Part shown: piece by piece, positions 14,981 through 24,120 of the stretch
Numbering within the stretch: the stretch's first letter is position 1
Layout: every line of letters starts with the position of its first letter
Assembly (NCBI GenBank): GCA_958295835.1
Contig: OY282378.1
Span: 4,985,694 to 5,049,693, forward strand
Length of the DNA stretch: 64,000 nucleotides
Source: an uncultured Gammaproteobacteria bacterium
GTDB lineage: Bacteria > Pseudomonadota > Gammaproteobacteria > HK1
Direction of reading: 5' to 3'
Notes under the pieces: generated by a model
What the model saw: the letters and a program-made list of their open reading frames with translations, nothing else
What the model was told of the DNA's origin: nothing
Databases searched by the model: none
Position numbers and translations under genes: made by a program

Positions 14981-16336
14981 CTACGCGGCGTTCGAGAGCT
15001 TCAGCCCCAGGCAGCGTCTTGCGAGATCCGTTTCCAATGCCTTGAGCCTTGCCTCGTACGCCTCGCCGTGTGCCTTTCCGACCTCGTCCTTGACCTTGCA
15101 CTTGCGCACGGCGTCGCTCAGCGCATCCTGGAGCCTGTTCGCCATTCCCTTCACGATTCGCACCGCTTCTTCGGCCCCGAGTGTCGTCTTTCCGGCAAGT
15201 GTGCCGGCCGCTTCGGCCCCGAACGCATCCGGCGTCTCCGCGCCTCCTGCCGGCAGCGCAAGCTGCCTGGTGATCCATTGCGCTCGGCCGCTCGAACTCG
15301 ACGCGTCGTAGAGCGGCGCGAGCCGGATCGGCCCGCGCAGGCGCGGGTGCCGTATCCCCAGATTCTTGCGGTGCATGTCGGTGTGCCCAAGCAGAACGCA
15401 TGCCCCGATGGCTTCGATCCCTTTCTCTACTTCCCCCGCCGCTCCCTCGCGCGCCAGCAGCGCCAGCAGATCGTCGAGTCCCGGATCCATCCGCTCGAAC
15501 GCGAACTTCTCCCGCCGACCCACTCCGGCGGCCTGTGCCCATTCCTCTTGGTGCCTCCGGCCGATGCGTCCTTGCGACGGTGTCCGGATCCGGTCGCTTC
15601 GCTCGCTGACCACGACTTGCAGTCCGTCGATGACGCGCGCCCATGTCGAGGCAGCGCGGACGCCCGCGAGCTTCAGCGTGGTCTGTACGAGGCTTTCCAT
15701 CGCCGCCTCGCCCGGGTTCCTCGGGTCGTCCTCCACTTTCACGATGTGGGTGCTCAGCAGGCCGTCCGCCGGCCGCGGCGGCCGCCAAACCCCTCCCTCC
15801 ATGTCCTCCTCCAGGTGGACACCGAGTTTCCCCTTCATTCCGCTCAGCGACGTCTGCCCGAGCTTCGGGTCCCAGTCCAGGTGCCGCCTGCCGTTCGTGA
15901 CTTCGTAGTCGGCCCGGCGCAGCACGTCCGCGAGGTACTTCCAGCCACGGTAGGCTTCCAGCGTCGGGGCGTCCCATTCGATCTCCCGCCCGTCCCCGTC
16001 GAGAGCCCGGAACGATACGCCACCCGCGTATTCGCGATCCGCGTTTCCCCAGATCCTTGCGGCCACGTCCGGTTCCCGCACGTTCGCCTCGCCGTACATC
16101 TTCAGGAAATGCTGCGCCCGCTCGCGGTATATGGTGCTTGCCTCTCCTTCGGGGATGAGGTGCTCCAGCCACTCCCGCACCGCTTCCGCATCCGGCTTCA
16201 TCTCCCTCCACCCGGCCGAAAGCAGGGAGACATCCCCGACGTGCTCGACGCGACTTTCTTGCAATGCCGGTCCTTGCCCGTTCACGATTCGCATCAGCGG
16301 GGTCCCCAGCAGTAGCACTTCGAGCGTTCCGTCCAT
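14981..16336 (-). CDS. HipA-like serine/threonine kinase
   Basis: A 451-residue protein. The N-terminal subdomain has VREWLEHLIPEGEAS, equivalent to the HipA N-lobe cap; LSGMKGKLGV is the glycine-rich substrate/ATP loop; LSTHIVKVEDD precedes the lobe junction; GHTDMHRKNLGI supplies the catalytic Asp and Asn; and LAPLYDASSSS matches the HipA metal-binding motif. HipA kinases phosphorylate aminoacyl-tRNA synthetases and stop growth, normally restrained by a HipB antitoxin. No HipB-type gene is adjacent; the nearest DNA-binding protein is the XRE/ImmA protein upstream. The start at 16336 is favoured by AAGGAAG nearby. It may act as a toxin or as part of the neighbouring ATPase operon. Confidence 0.75.
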   Translation of the reverse strand: MDGTLEVLLLGTPLMRIVNGQGPALQESRVEHVGDVSLLSAGWREMKPDAEAVREWLEHLIPEGEASTIYRERAQHFLKMYGEANVREPDVAARIWGNADREYAGGVSFRALDGDGREIEWDAPTLEAYRGWKYLADVLRRADYEVTNGRRHLDWDPKLGQTSLSGMKGKLGVHLEEDMEGGVWRPPRPADGLLSTHIVKVEDDPRNPGEAAMESLVQTTLKLAGVRAASTWARVIDGLQVVVSERSDRIRTPSQGRIGRRHQEEWAQAAGVGRREKFAFERMDPGLDDLLALLAREGAAGEVEKGIEAIGACVLLGHTDMHRKNLGIRHPRLRGPIRLAPLYDASSSSGRAQWITRQLALPAGGAETPDAFGAEAAGTLAGKTTLGAEEAVRIVKGMANRLQDALSDAVRKCKVKDEVGKAHGEAYEARLKALETDLARRCLGLKLSNAA

Positions 16337-16598
16337 CAGTTCTTCCTTTCCCGCATTTGCCGGCCTCACGACCTCAGCCCGTTGCACCTGTGATCAGCAG
16401 TGGCGGCGGCGCGGGAGCGCCTGCATTGAGCAACAAGGGTCCAGCGGCCACACGTCTGGATTACGGAGTGGGTTACGGCCCACCGGCGCTCACCGGAGCG
16501 CCGAGCTTCCGAGCACGAACCGTACTCGCTCGCGCCGCAACATCTCGAAGGGGCTCGATTTCGAAAGGACCCGATTGTTGCATAAATCAAAGATCTGT

Positions 16599-16630
16599 CA
16601 TTCCCGCGAAAGCGGGAATCCACTTCGATC
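16599..16630. repeat. REP-like palindrome, copy A
   Basis: cattcccgcgaaagcgggaatcc followed by acttcgatca: an 8-bp GC-rich stem with a gaaa-type loop, the common proteobacterial REP form. Shares its flank with the element at 10835-10870. Confidence 0.85.
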
Positions 16631-16680
16631 AGAGCACCATCAGATTTGCTCGCAAGGATGTAGACACAGGGGATTTTCAT
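16627..16680 (-). pseudogene. N-terminal scrap of a GIY-YIG nuclease gene
   Basis: The minus strand gives MKIPCVYILASKSDGALI, the usual first strand of small GIY-YIG (UvrC N-terminal-like) nucleases, and then runs directly into REP copy A. The nuclease core (YVGxT and beyond) is missing. Only 18 codons remain. Confidence 0.6.
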
Positions 16681-16687
16681 GAAAGTC

Positions 16688-16715
16688 TCTGGATTCCCGC
16701 TTTCGCGGGAATGAC
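16688..16715. repeat. REP-like palindrome, copy B (inverted to A)
   Basis: ctggattcccgctttcgcgggaatgac is the reverse-complement form of copy A, about 60 bases away, enclosing the GIY-YIG scrap. Confidence 0.85.
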
Positions 16716-16748
16716 GATCTGTGCCTGCGGAAGCAGGAAGATATGCCA

Positions 16749-17741
16749 TTACGCGATCACCCTAAGGCTGGTACCGAGTTTGCGAAAGGTTTCCATTTTC
16801 TTGAAACCGAGCAGACGGAACGCTTCGGTGAACGACGACCGGCCCTCAAGCGTATTTGCGATCATCGCATGGGCAAAACGCTTGCTGACACGGGCGCCAA
16901 GGGTGAGGTAGAAGTTTCCGTCGTCTCCCCGGGGCAGACGGCGTATCCGATCCAGTTCGGACCTGTAAGCGGCCCGGTACGCTTCGGGGGTAAGTGCACC
17001 GGCATCGCGAATCCGGCGCAGCACGACAAGCGTACTCACCTTGAAGCGCCGCGCCAGCCGGTCCAGTTCATCGCGAAGCTCGGCGTCGGCATCATGTTCC
17101 CGGCGGAAAACGGCGAGCGGCGCCAGAATCTCCGCCGCGACCAGATTGCACCAACGCTCCACTTCGTGCCCCGGCACGTGTCGCGCATCGCTGTCGGAGA
17201 GTGCCGATTCGCCGAGCCAGAGGTGGGCGAGCTCATGCGCCAAGGTGAACATCTGCGCCGCCTTCGTGTCGGCGCCACTGATGAAGACCAGAGGCGCCAA
17301 GTCGTCCACCAGTGCGAAGCCCAGCGTTTCGCGGATGCCTTCGGCTACCGCTTCGACCTCGTGGGTCAGGCGTACCGAGCCGACGAATTCCAACGGCCGA
17401 TCGCCCGTCACCTGCGCGAAGTCGCGGTACCACGCTTGGCGCTGCTGGCACAGATAGAGCGTATCGAGCAGGTCCGCACTCGGGCGGCCAATGGGTTCAT
17501 CGGCGATGGTTCGGAAATCGGGAACGGGAAGGTGTTCTTCCGGTGGCTCGGGCAAGAGCAGCAAGCCCACGGGTGTGTGGGTTGCCTTCGCGAAGGCTTC
17601 AAGCTGCCGGAGTGTCGGCTGTTTTTCCCCCCGCTCCCACGCCGGAATTTGGGGAAACCGTTCCACCAGGGCGGCGAGCTCGACTCGTGCCCGTTCACAC
17701 GCCCAACGCAGCAGCCTGGATTCAACCTGTACGCGGCTCAT
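16749..17741 (-). CDS. XRE-HTH protein with ImmA/IrrE metallopeptidase domain
   Basis: A 330-residue protein: an N-terminal XRE-like HTH (AWERGEKQPTLRQLEAFAKA) and a zinc-peptidase domain with FTLAHELAHLWLG, the HExxH of ImmA/IrrE proteins. The C-terminal segment (VSKRFAHAMIANTLEGRSSF) is typical of the long-form subfamily often paired with a DUF4411/PIN toxin. Such proteins cleave or bind repressors and control mobile elements or toxin systems. A GTG at 17753 is an alternative start. No DUF4411 gene is adjacent: downstream come the GIY-YIG scrap, REPs and the HipA-like kinase; upstream is the broken DUF4276 gene. Confidence 0.85.
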   Translation of the reverse strand: MSRVQVESRLLRWACERARVELAALVERFPQIPAWERGEKQPTLRQLEAFAKATHTPVGLLLLPEPPEEHLPVPDFRTIADEPIGRPSADLLDTLYLCQQRQAWYRDFAQVTGDRPLEFVGSVRLTHEVEAVAEGIRETLGFALVDDLAPLVFISGADTKAAQMFTLAHELAHLWLGESALSDSDARHVPGHEVERWCNLVAAEILAPLAVFRREHDADAELRDELDRLARRFKVSTLVVLRRIRDAGALTPEAYRAAYRSELDRIRRLPRGDDGNFYLTLGARVSKRFAHAMIANTLEGRSSFTEAFRLLGFKKMETFRKLGTSLRVIA

Positions 17742-17795
17742 GCCGATTTTCACATCAATACAATTTCCGACAGGTGAACGCTGCTGCCTCGGAGT

Positions 17796-18300
17796 CTACC
17801 CGTCATGATGGCCAGGACCATTCATCACCGCATCCACGAACCCTTTGAAACTGGGGCTCCTCTCCGCAATGGCCGGTGCATCGAGTCGGCTCGCGATCTC
17901 CTTCGAGATCCGAGCCGTATAGACTTGAGCACCAAGCAGATGCTTCAGTATGGAGTTTGGGGTTTTGAATCTCATCGGGTTTGGAGACATCGACCTTCCC
18001 GAGCGTTCGACCGAGATAGCCTCGGAGATCCGCGGCATCGGCAAAGTACCAAGCTTCGAGATGCCACCGTGCATAGGTGCATCGGACTGCCACCTCGATC
18101 TTGCCGTTCAAATATTCGGGAAGCTCCCTGAAGGGCTCCAACACGTCATCAGGAAGCTTCCCGTCCACATCCACGAGGACGACGAACTTGTCCGGAGAGC
18201 AGATGTCAAGGCGCCCATACCATGCCGCCTCTATCAGTCTCGCCGCCATCCTGACGCTGAGCGCCCCGTTTCGCGGCGGAATCCGTACCTCCTCCACCAA
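17796..18300 (-). pseudogene. Frameshifted second DUF4276 gene
   Basis: From 18300 one frame gives KFVVLVDVDGKLPDDVLEPF and WHLEAWYFADAADLRGYLGR up to NPKLH; the homologous continuation LKHLLGAQVYTARISKEIAS then FKGFVDAV is in the next frame. One extra base at about 17949 explains the shift, because removing it restores NPKLH-LKHLLG. The protein start normally carrying the EGG motif is missing and the frame begins 18 bases from the ISAs1 transposase stop, so the IS probably removed the 5' end. A sequencing error could explain the single-base shift but not the missing N-terminus. Confidence 0.75.
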
Positions 18301-18317
18301 GGCAACCGCATATAAAA

Positions 18318-19443
18318 TTACTGCCCCATCAATATCTTATCTCGGAAGCCATCGTTCAACGCCGCCCGGATACGCTTCTTCCTGACACTGATCTTCGTTG
18401 GCTCGCGCTTCAGCAGATTAACCGCCACATGTCGAATCACTCCCATATTATGCGGTGCGTTGCCTCGACGAATCCGACTCTCGTCCTCACGGAACGTCAC
18501 ATCCAATCTCCAGTGCAACTCATTCTCGATTCCCCAGTGCGAACGCACCGCTCTGCGAAATGACTCCACATCTTCGAGCGACGTGATGAAATCCCGCTGC
18601 TCAATACCGACACGCCCACCACGATAGCGCTCCGATTCCACCATCCCGACCGCTCTCAATCCATTCCACTTCTTCACACCAGACAATGCACTCAAATCAG
18701 TGGACAAAAAATAGCTCCTGTACTCTACCCGTCCGTGACCATCCTCCGCCGTCTCGTCGTTTTGAATCTCCTTACACTCGAAATCCTTCTCTCGTGCAGC
18801 ATCAAAATACTGCCGAACCTCCTTGTCCAATTGCTCCTGGTTCCCCTTCACCGCCAACACGTAATCCCCTCCCCCTTCCTTGACCTGCTTCGCAATCGCT
18901 CGTTGGCATCCCATCGCATCCAGCGTCACGATACGCCCCGATAATTCCAGCTTGTCCAGCAGCTCCGGCACCGCCGTTATCTCGTTCGACTTCTCCTCCG
19001 TCTTCACCTGTCCAAGCACCACTCCATTGCCACACGCCCACGCACTGACCATATGCAACGCCTTCACTCCTCGCCTGCGGTCGTGGGAACGCCTCTGCGT
19101 CTTGCCGTCCACCGCGATGATCTCGCCACCACTCAACTTCATCACATCCTCCATCCAACTCATGAAACACTCCTGAAATCCACTCACCGACAACGCCGAG
19201 ATGATTCGCGCAATCATGTCATCCACCGGTATCCCATTGGCCAACGGCACATACCGGCGAAGCCACTCCAGCTTCGTGCGTCCAAATTCCTCAATGTCAC
19301 TCCATCCCTCCGCGCCACTGACCACCGCACACACGCACAACACGATGACATCAATCAATTCATGCTTCTTGTTCCTAATCGATTCGCGGATCCTCCAGCT
19401 CCGAGAAATACTCGAGCAAACTTTCAGGTGCCGTCGTGTCCAT
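18318..19443 (-). mobile_element. ISAs1-family transposase with one frameshift
   Basis: The main frame (19358-18318) encodes the ISAs1 DDE transposase: MIDVIVLCVCAVVSGAEGW, GGEIIAVDGKTQRRS, LDAMGCQRAI, VKGNQEQL and RSHWGIENELHWRLDV. The true start is at 19443 (MDTTAPESLLEYFSELEDPRID) in another frame. One extra base at about 19377-19378 separates the two; without it the protein would read PRIDRNKKHELIDVIV, the usual family sequence. The element is therefore probably inactive unless the base is an assembly error. I could not define its terminal inverted repeats. It is lower in GC than its neighbours. Confidence 0.85.
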
Positions 19444-19747
19444 TTCTTGCCATCTCCATCTCCTTGACGAAGAGGCCATTAGATCACAGAACTTGTTGAT
19501 GTCAATAGAATTTTAGCGATCTGGCCTTGGGCCTCTGCCTAACGTTTATGACACCGACCGTTTGGGCCTCACCTAACGTCGGCATGTAGGGCCAAGGTTC
19601 TTCGTGCATCCAATCACTCATTGTTTTACAACGTGTCCGGAATATGCAGTGTCGAAGGCGAGTATGATAATTTCTGTGTAACCCATCTTTTTTTTTGAAA
19701 AAATACAGCTTCACGCTACGTACACTAGCATCGCAGCGCAAGATCTT
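19444..19747. other. A+T-rich spacer downstream of the STAND NTPase gene
   Basis: No gene is supported. The stretch contains a T9-gA6 block (about 19688-19705) and marks the beginning of a conspicuously A+T-rich section that ends near 21900. Confidence 0.5.
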
Positions 19748-21871
19748 CTAGATTTTCCTTAAAAAAATGTCTAATTTATCCGATGTCTCATATGTTCTGA
19801 GCTGGCGCCACGAAATTCCCAATTTTGCGGAAAATTCGTTCATGTTAACATGATAGAATTTTGTATCCATCGAAAGTATCTGTTCAGAAACTAGCGCATT
19901 GAGTACACATCGCCCGATATCGCCTCTCAGAACACGCTCGTGTTCAATTTTTTGTCGGTACTTTGCAAGGCCACCTTTCCCGTGAGATGCAAATTCAGAG
20001 AATATCCTTCGTAGTCTCCGGTATTTCTCTGACAGGATTGCGTCCTTAGTGGGCGCCACAGTCCTTTTAATTTTCACGTATTTCGCGAGAGGATAAGAAA
20101 GCTCATGATCACTACACTGAATCTCTATTAGTCCCCCTCTATTGGAAACCTCATTAACATGTCCTTCTACACTACGGGCATTGATGAACAATTCAGCTCC
20201 TATGTCAGTGCTTTGTCGCGAAACGCGACGCAGAGTCAAAGCAGGGGCGGTGATGCTCACTCGTCGAGCGGAAATGCTGCAAGAACCTATGCTTTCGATT
20301 ACGGAAGGTCCAGTCAAATGAACGGCACAGGGTACTATCACGCTCGCATTAACGAGGTAAGGCCCCATCGGAATAGATTCCGCACCGTCAATTTTACCGC
20401 TGAATACGAATGTGCGCGCCTGGTCCTTATCAGGAAATTCGATAGTGATAACAAGTTCCACATCGGTATCTATCTCTTGTAATTCGTCGTCGGATTCCTC
20501 CCAGGCGGTTCCAGTAATTTCCGCCGAGATATTGGCATTGACGCCCACAGACTCGGAACCCGATTGGATCAACGTGTTGAAATACCTTACTTCAATCTCG
20601 GTATCATGCGCAAGTTCATGAAAGATGTACAGAAAATGATATGTCGATTGATGTTCGACGACGTAAGAGTGTGCAAGGTCGTGATATTCTGATATGTTGC
20701 TGAGCGCGCATCGCGCAACTGCAAAAGCCGCAAACACGACATTGCGAACGCGATCTTCTTCCAGAAACGGGTGGTCGTTGCACCATTCTCCTACTGCACT
20801 TTCGTATCGTTCATTTAGTGAATCGTCCTCGATGATTCGCCGGGGAAATTGGCGACCAAGCGCGCGCGACAGAACCCTTGCGCATTGTTCTTCAGCTATG
20901 TACAGAGATCGTCGAAATTCTTGTCCTAATTCGGGGCTAGCGTCATTCGCAATCTCATCGATAAAATTGGGTAAGGCCTTGTCTTTGTGTTCACGTTTGA
21001 GAAGATATTCGGAAATGTCGACGAGGAGTTTGATTTCCAGTCGGTCATTTGTTGCCGGTTCTAAGCTTTGCAGAAGGTTATGATAATTCTTCTCTGCTTG
21101 AAGTAGGGTCGAAATGGCATCTAGAACAGGCGGATAACCAATGAAGGACAAGAACGGATCTTGATCGTCTTTTTCTTTATGGGTAACTGCCGAAAATGCG
21201 GCACTGAGTTTCGTGAGAATAAGATCCCGAGCTTGTGCATAATTGACATTCTGACCAGAGCTTCTGCCTTCTATATGCGAATCGATGTACTCCTTGGCCT
21301 GTTCAATGCTGAATGGATCGAGTTGCACCAAACCGACGTTAGCACCTTTATCCTCAAGGTAGATCCAGGTATTGAGGATGACTTGACTACGTCCAAACAC
21401 GATAATCGCGGTCGCGGCGGAACTGTCAGATCGCTGGATTAGATCATCGAGGAACGCCTCAAATCCCTGTTCTGTCGTCTTAGTTCGCCCCTCGTCTATT
21501 CCGTCTATTATAATGCCGTATTTTCCATGCTGAAGCCCTTTCAAAACTGTGCCCACGGCATTCAACGGATATGCAGTTGTCAGAATACCCGTAAGTGTGT
21601 TGTCACCGACTGCTTTGTGCTTGGCTAGATCAAGAATGGGCAACTGGATGTCGAACGAAATAGCCTGAGCGACGGTAGTTTTACCGGAGGCACCGATGGC
21701 GGACACCAGCAAGATAGAAGGTTTTTCTTTGGGAAAATCGATTTTTGAAAAATTTGGTTCGATATATGGATCGACATGCGTACGTTTCACGAAGAAAGAA
21801 TCAGAATCACTGGCAAGTGTAATAGGTTCCTTGTTTGAAGCGATAATAGATCTGAACATCCTGTATTGCAT
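19748..21871 (-). CDS. STAND/NACHT-like P-loop NTPase, unknown function
   Basis: A 707-residue protein in A+T-rich DNA unlike its surroundings. Walker A is AIGASGKTT (58-66), Walker B YGIIIDGIDEG (118-128), the hhhhDGhDE form typical of STAND/NACHT ATPases, and an ATAIIVFGRS sensor strand follows (about 153-162). A helical region follows (to about 450), then a probable beta-rich section (about 470-620, repeated short I/V-rich strands) and a C-terminal 60-residue segment ending with a possible winged-helix (FSAKLGISWRQLRTYETSDK). No nuclease, TIR, protease or membrane effector motif is recognisable. The position within a restriction island suggests defence: NTPase core with a sensor-like C-terminus. 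That role is inference; the effector may be cryptic or supplied by another gene. Confidence 0.7.
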   Translation of the reverse strand: MQYRMFRSIIASNKEPITLASDSDSFFVKRTHVDPYIEPNFSKIDFPKEKPSILLVSAIGASGKTTVAQAISFDIQLPILDLAKHKAVGDNTLTGILTTAYPLNAVGTVLKGLQHGKYGIIIDGIDEGRTKTTEQGFEAFLDDLIQRSDSSAATAIIVFGRSQVILNTWIYLEDKGANVGLVQLDPFSIEQAKEYIDSHIEGRSSGQNVNYAQARDLILTKLSAAFSAVTHKEKDDQDPFLSFIGYPPVLDAISTLLQAEKNYHNLLQSLEPATNDRLEIKLLVDISEYLLKREHKDKALPNFIDEIANDASPELGQEFRRSLYIAEEQCARVLSRALGRQFPRRIIEDDSLNERYESAVGEWCNDHPFLEEDRVRNVVFAAFAVARCALSNISEYHDLAHSYVVEHQSTYHFLYIFHELAHDTEIEVRYFNTLIQSGSESVGVNANISAEITGTAWEESDDELQEIDTDVELVITIEFPDKDQARTFVFSGKIDGAESIPMGPYLVNASVIVPCAVHLTGPSVIESIGSCSISARRVSITAPALTLRRVSRQSTDIGAELFINARSVEGHVNEVSNRGGLIEIQCSDHELSYPLAKYVKIKRTVAPTKDAILSEKYRRLRRIFSEFASHGKGGLAKYRQKIEHERVLRGDIGRCVLNALVSEQILSMDTKFYHVNMNEFSAKLGISWRQLRTYETSDKLDIFLRKI

Positions 21872-21894
21872 TTCATTTATCTCCTCAAGTTCAC

Positions 21895-24120
21895 TTATTC
21901 CTTAACTTGGCGTAGCCGGAACCAATGATACAGAAGTGGACCCCGATTATTGGACAAGGCGATAAGTGTCCTCCGCCCCCGTTGGTTCCCCACTTCACGC
22001 TGCCTTGGGCCATGAGCCGCTTCAGCATACACCGCATCGGGTGTCCTGCGCCCAAGGCCCTGATGGCGGCGCTCGGCATTGTAGAACCGGAAGTAGCGGC
22101 CCAGTCCCGCGCGAGCCGCGGCCACACCCTCACAGGCGTACAGATACACCTCCTCGTACTTCACACTTCTCCACAGCCGTTCCACGAACACGTTGTCCAC
22201 CCGTCGCCCCTTGCCGTCCATGCTGATGGCAATGTCGGCAAGAGGAGCACACCGCACATGAGCAACGATACTGTGGTTTCGCTGGCGGCGCCAGCGCTGG
22301 TTCCCGACCCCCTCACGGAGCTTCTGCGCTCCGGGGCGCGGCGGCTGGTCGAGGCTGCGGTCCGGGCGGAGTTCGAGGAGCACCTGTCGTCGTTCGGGCA
22401 CGAGAAGCTGCCCGACGGGCGCCAGCGGGTGGTGCGCAACGGGCGCCTTCCCGAGCGCAAGATTCTCACCGGGCTCGGTGAGGTGGACGTGCGGGTCCCG
22501 AAGGCGCGCAGCCGCTCGGGCTCCCCGGAGCCGTTCCGCTCCTCGGTGGCGCCGCCTTACGTTCGGCGCTGCGCGAGTCTCGATGCAGCGATTCCGTGGC
22601 TGTACCTGCACGGGGTGTCCACCGGGCAGATGCGTCAGGCGGTCGCCGCGCTGGTGGGCGAGCAGGCCGCGCGCGGGCTCTCGGCGAACGTGGTCAGTCG
22701 GCTCAAGCGGAGCTGGGACGAGGAGTACCGGCAGTGGTGCCGTCGGCGCCTGGACGACGAGTGGGTCTACCTGTGGGCGCACGGTATCTACAGCGCCCTT
22801 CGCGGCGATGGCGAGCGGCTATGTGTGCTGGTGGTCATCGGCGTGAACGCCCGCGGGGAGAAGCACTTCCTGGCCATCGAGGACGGGGTTCGTGAGTCCA
22901 CCCAGAGCTGGCGCGAGGGGCTGCTAGCGATGAAGCAGCGCGGCTTCACCCGCCCGGCGAAGCTCGCCGTGGGCGACGGGGCGATGGGGTTCTGGGCAGC
23001 GCTGTCGGAAGTGTTTCCATCCACCCGCACGCAGCGCTGCTGGATGCACAAGACCGGGAACGTCCTGAACTCCCTCCCCAAGTCCGGCCAGGCGAAGGCC
23101 AAGCAGGGGCTGCACGAGATCTGGGGGGCCGAGACCCGGGCGAAGGCCGAGCGCGCCTTCGACCAGTGGCTCGAGCGCTACCACGACAAGTACCCCAAGG
23201 CCACCGCCTGCCTGGCCCGCGACCGCGACGAGCTGCTCGCATTCTACGACTTCCCCGCCGCACACTGGACGCACCTTCGAACCACCAACGTCATCGAATC
23301 GGCCTTCGCCACGATCCGCCACCGAAGCTCGCGAGCCAAGGGCTGCGTCACCCGAAAGACCATGCTCTCGATGGTCTACAAGATGGGTCGGTGCGCGGAG
23401 AAATCCTGGCGCCGGCTGCGTGGCTTCCGCCACCTCGCCAAGGTCATCAAGGGAGTCCAGTTCAACGACGGCATCGAGGTCATCAAGGACAGCAGAGCCG
23501 CCGCATGAACAACCCCCCGTACACCAGATTTGACAATAGCTCGCCGGTGAACTGTGCCCCCGGTCGGTGTTGAATCTCTCCGGACTCCCAAAGTGTGCGA
23601 GCGCGTCCTCAACCGCCTTGATGCAGAAGTCGCCGTTGAGGGTATTGGACAGCCGCCAGGCGAGCACCTTGCGGCTGTACCAGTCCATGACCGCGACCAG
23701 GTAGAGAAACCCGCGGGCCATCGGAAGGGAGCAGATGTCGGCCGCCCACACCTGATTGGGACGCTCCACGGTGAGCTCCCTCAGCAGATAGGGATAGACC
23801 TTGTGACCCCGGCCCGCTCGGTTCGTTCAGGGCCGTGGGTACAGCGCCTCAAGCCCCATCAGGCGCATCACACGCCGCACCCGCTTGCGGTTGGCCTTCA
23901 CCCCGCGTTCCCCGAGCCAATCGCTCAATCGACGGCTCCCGTAGAACGGGAACTGAAGATGGGCCTCGTCGAGCAGGCGCATGGCCTCCAGATCCTGTTC
24001 CGAGACCGGCGCTGGCTGGTGGTACACGCTCGAACGCGACAGCGCCAGCAGCTCGCACTGATGCGTCACCGCCAATGAGTGACCCCGCTCGATCATGGCC
24101 TTGCGCCGGGGGCGGCTCAA
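21895..24120 (-). pseudogene. IS3-family OrfB (integrase-fold transposase), interrupted
   Basis: The N-terminal part reads from 24120 (HTH_21 region SVYHQPAP, FPFYGSRRLSDWL, LEALYPRP) to a premature TGA at 23827-23829. The same frame then continues GHKVYPYLLREL, NQVWAADICSLPM and NGDFCIKAVEDAL to RFNTDRG, where a missing base near 23560 shifts the frame. The IS256 insertion follows, and the C-terminus resumes at about 22235 (IAISMDGKGRR, NVFVERLWRSVKYEEVYLY, FYNAERRHQGL). Three independent lesions show the copy is dead. Confidence 0.85.
22258..23508 (+). CDS. IS256-family transposase
   Basis: A 416-residue mutator-type transposase. Motifs include VRNGRLPERKILTGLGEVDV, AIPWLYLHGVSTGQM, KLAVGDGAMGFWAAL (catalytic Asp), RCWMHKTGNVLNSLP and TTNVIESAFATIRHRSSRAK. 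The frame is open upstream to 21925, but the ATG at 22258 has AGAGGAG 8-12 bases upstream and gives the normal family length. The coding sequence is intact. It lies inside IS3 orfB in opposite orientation; bases 23515-23539 (ending tttgacaatag) probably form the right terminal repeat, whereas the left end is less clear. Confidence 0.9.
   Translation: MSNDTVVSLAAPALVPDPLTELLRSGARRLVEAAVRAEFEEHLSSFGHEKLPDGRQRVVRNGRLPERKILTGLGEVDVRVPKARSRSGSPEPFRSSVAPPYVRRCASLDAAIPWLYLHGVSTGQMRQAVAALVGEQAARGLSANVVSRLKRSWDEEYRQWCRRRLDDEWVYLWAHGIYSALRGDGERLCVLVVIGVNARGEKHFLAIEDGVRESTQSWREGLLAMKQRGFTRPAKLAVGDGAMGFWAALSEVFPSTRTQRCWMHKTGNVLNSLPKSGQAKAKQGLHEIWGAETRAKAERAFDQWLERYHDKYPKATACLARDRDELLAFYDFPAAHWTHLRTTNVIESAFATIRHRSSRAKGCVTRKTMLSMVYKMGRCAEKSWRRLRGFRHLAKVIKGVQFNDGIEVIKDSRAAA

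Larger units (their letters stand above)
16337..16748. other. Spacer with two inverted REP-like palindromes
   Basis: Besides the REP copies at 16599-16630 and 16688-16715 and the GIY-YIG scrap between them, no gene is supported. A 127-codon minus-strand frame crosses the region, but it reads through the repeats themselves. Confidence 0.6.

Noticed and set aside
19502-19741. A 79-codon frame downstream of the STAND NTPase gene
   Set aside because: No domain, no clear RBS, and the translation includes homopolymer-derived residues; it lies in A+T-rich spacer.
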